Source: Treponema sp. (GTDB lineage Bacteria; Spirochaetota; Spirochaetia; Treponematales; Treponemataceae). From it: a stretch of DNA of 64,000 nt. This document shows, piece by piece, positions 63,022 to 64,000 of this stretch. Position 1 is the first letter of the stretch, and each line of letters starts with the position of its first letter. A program made the translations under genes and the position numbers. The stretch is taken from the NCBI GenBank assembly GCA_017940005.1, contig JAGAZO010000009.1, positions 124,001 to 188,000 on the forward strand, given 5' to 3'. The notes below the pieces were generated by a model. It did no database searches. It saw only the letters and a list, made by a program, of their open reading frames with translations, and was not told where the DNA came from.

Positions 63022-63811
63022 TGCCGCCCTCCTCTTGCTCGTCGTCAAAGAATTCATTTTCAGTGCCGAGATATGCATCTATGACGCGCTGGTTGCCGCT
63101 AATCGCTTTTGGCGTGCCTTCTGCAATCGTGTTGCCGTATTCGAGCACATACATTCTGTCGCAGATGCCCATCACTACTTGCATGTGATGTTCGATTAAT
63201 AAAATCGAAATGCCGAAAACACTTCTGATTTTTTTAATAAATGTCATAAGCTCTTCCGATTCCTGCGGATTCATTCCAGCGGCTGGCTCGTCGAGCAGCA
63301 AAAGTTTTGGTTGCGTTGCAAGCGCGCGCACTATTTCAAGCCTGCGCTGTTCGCCATATGGCAAGCTCGTTGCGCTATCGTACGCGTGTTCTTTGAGATT
63401 CACCTGCTCCAGCAAATCAAGCGCGTGCTCTGCAATGTTGCGTTCGCATTGGCGGTACGACGGCAAATGCAATACAGATTCAAACAGATTGAAATGTGCG
63501 CGCATGTTTCCCGCCACGATGACGTTTTCAAGAACGTTCATCTCCTTGAACAAACGTATGTTTTGAAATGTACGCGCCAATCCAAGTTTTGTGATTTGAT
63601 GCGGCTTTAACTTTACAATGTCCGTATCGTCCCAAAAAATACCGCCGCTTGTTGGTTTGTATACGCCGGTAATCATGTTGAATGCGGTTGTTTTCCCCGC
63701 GCCGTTCGGTCCAATCAGTCCGACAATTTCTCCGTCATCAACTTTGAGATTCAAATCGTTTACTGCGGTAAGTCCGCCGAATTTTATTGTGGTATGAATG
63801 CACTGCAACAT
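63014..63811 (-). CDS. livG: Branched-chain amino acid ABC transporter ATPase LivG
   Basis: The 265-residue ATPase has Walker A GPNGAGKTT near 34, the LivG-type inserts LARTFQNIRLFKEMNVLENVIVAG, signature LPYGEQRRLEIVRAL near 159 and Walker B LLLLDEPAAGMNPQE near 178. It is three bases after livM and overlaps livF, so livM-livG-livF are one unit for uptake of Leu, Ile and Val. Confidence 0.95.
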   Translation of the reverse strand: MLQCIHTTIKFGGLTAVNDLNLKVDDGEIVGLIGPNGAGKTTAFNMITGVYKPTSGGIFWDDTDIVKLKPHQITKLGLARTFQNIRLFKEMNVLENVIVAGNMRAHFNLFESVLHLPSYRQCERNIAEHALDLLEQVNLKEHAYDSATSLPYGEQRRLEIVRALATQPKLLLLDEPAAGMNPQESEELMTFIKKIRSVFGISILLIEHHMQVVMGICDRMYVLEYGNTIAEGTPKAISGNQRVIDAYLGTENEFFDDEQEEGGNA

Positions 63812-63814
63812 GGC

Positions 63815-64000
63815 TCACGCTCCTGCCTGTGCATTTGAATCAGGTGTATTTTTGCGGCGCGGCACAAGTCCAATTTTGGCAAAATAATCCCACGAGAATT
63901 CATTTGTGCCCATCAATCCGCGCTGACGATAAATGACCACTATCATCAACAGGAGTGAGAATACGACCATGCGCAAACCGGGCAAGCCGTTAGTCTTAAC
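63815..64000 (-). CDS. livM: LivM permease, C-terminal end (runs off window)
   Basis: The last 61 residues include GLPGLRMVVFSLLLMIVVIYRQRGLMG, the final membrane helix and the RQRGLMG motif of LivM, then a short cytoplasmic tail. Only the end is visible. The stop lies three bases before livG. Confidence 0.85.
   Translation of the reverse strand, partial: VKTNGLPGLRMVVFSLLLMIVVIYRQRGLMGTNEFSWDYFAKIGLVPRRKNTPDSNAQAGA

Noticed and set aside
1-64000. tRNA, rRNA, riboswitch or prophage genes
   Set aside because: I found no cloverleaf, rRNA or known riboswitch core in the gaps, and only isolated phage-type genes (KilA-N), not a prophage.

Overview
The window is a bacterial chromosome segment around the replication origin. 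It holds gyrA, gyrB, dnaA, dnaN, recF, a dciA-type gene (DUF721), rpmH, rnpA, yidD, yidC and khpB/jag, plus three ParB-binding parS sites. Gene content points to a host-associated spirochaete, most likely Treponema: a fused cyclophilin-FKBP isomerase, BspA-like leucine-rich lipoproteins with a poly-G tract, pyruvate phosphate dikinase, many lipoproteins, and moderate G+C. The genus is an inference; no 16S or species marker is present.

Left part (1-21.2 kb): ppdK (5' part), an iron alcohol dehydrogenase, an NAD-epimerase-like protein, an MFS transporter, an operon of an FMN-binding lipoprotein and a rhodanese lipoprotein, purine nucleoside phosphorylase, a YraQ-type permease and MgtE. A scrambled patch follows (11.1-13.0 kb), where a UPF0175/PIN toxin-antitoxin pair sits between duplicated fragments of an MNT-HEPN module and of a MATE efflux gene. 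From 14.3 to 21.2 kb lies a redox cluster around a LysR regulator: cyclophilin-like lipoprotein, two aldo/keto reductases (one frameshifted), cupin, exported flavodoxin and exported DUF362 protein.

Middle part (19.2-31.2 kb) is accessory. It has a cluster of covarying hairpin repeats, a perfect 46-bp palindrome, decayed genes (a possible nuclease, SDR, quinone oxidoreductase, KilA-N), an IS30 element, and a same-strand run of DUF2971, small hydrophobic, zinc-ribbon and unrecognised 400-aa genes next to a divergent HTH-membrane gene. This run is the best candidate for an undescribed system. About 1.5 kb without genes carries the parS sites and DnaA-box-like motifs.

The origin part (31-53.6 kb) has gyrA, two BspA-like lipoproteins, a DUF4143 ATPase, an epoxide hydrolase-like gene, a broken NTF2-like gene and a type II restriction-modification pair beside gyrB. 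The leftward gyrB/gyrA block switches at 42.9 kb to the rightward dnaA block, which runs through khpB to cyclophilin-FKBP and arginase. DnaA-box-like motifs cluster between dnaA and dnaN.

Right part (53.7-64 kb): thymidine kinase, a chemotaxis receptor, CoA-disulfide reductase with rhodanese, a 5'-nucleotidase lipoprotein, an unknown membrane-anchored protein with a UDG-like protein carrying an internal repeat, and livF-livG-livM (partial). Several genes (dnaA, MFS, LysR, MNT) have a -10 box only 6-7 bases before the ATG and no Shine-Dalgarno, which suggests leaderless mRNAs.
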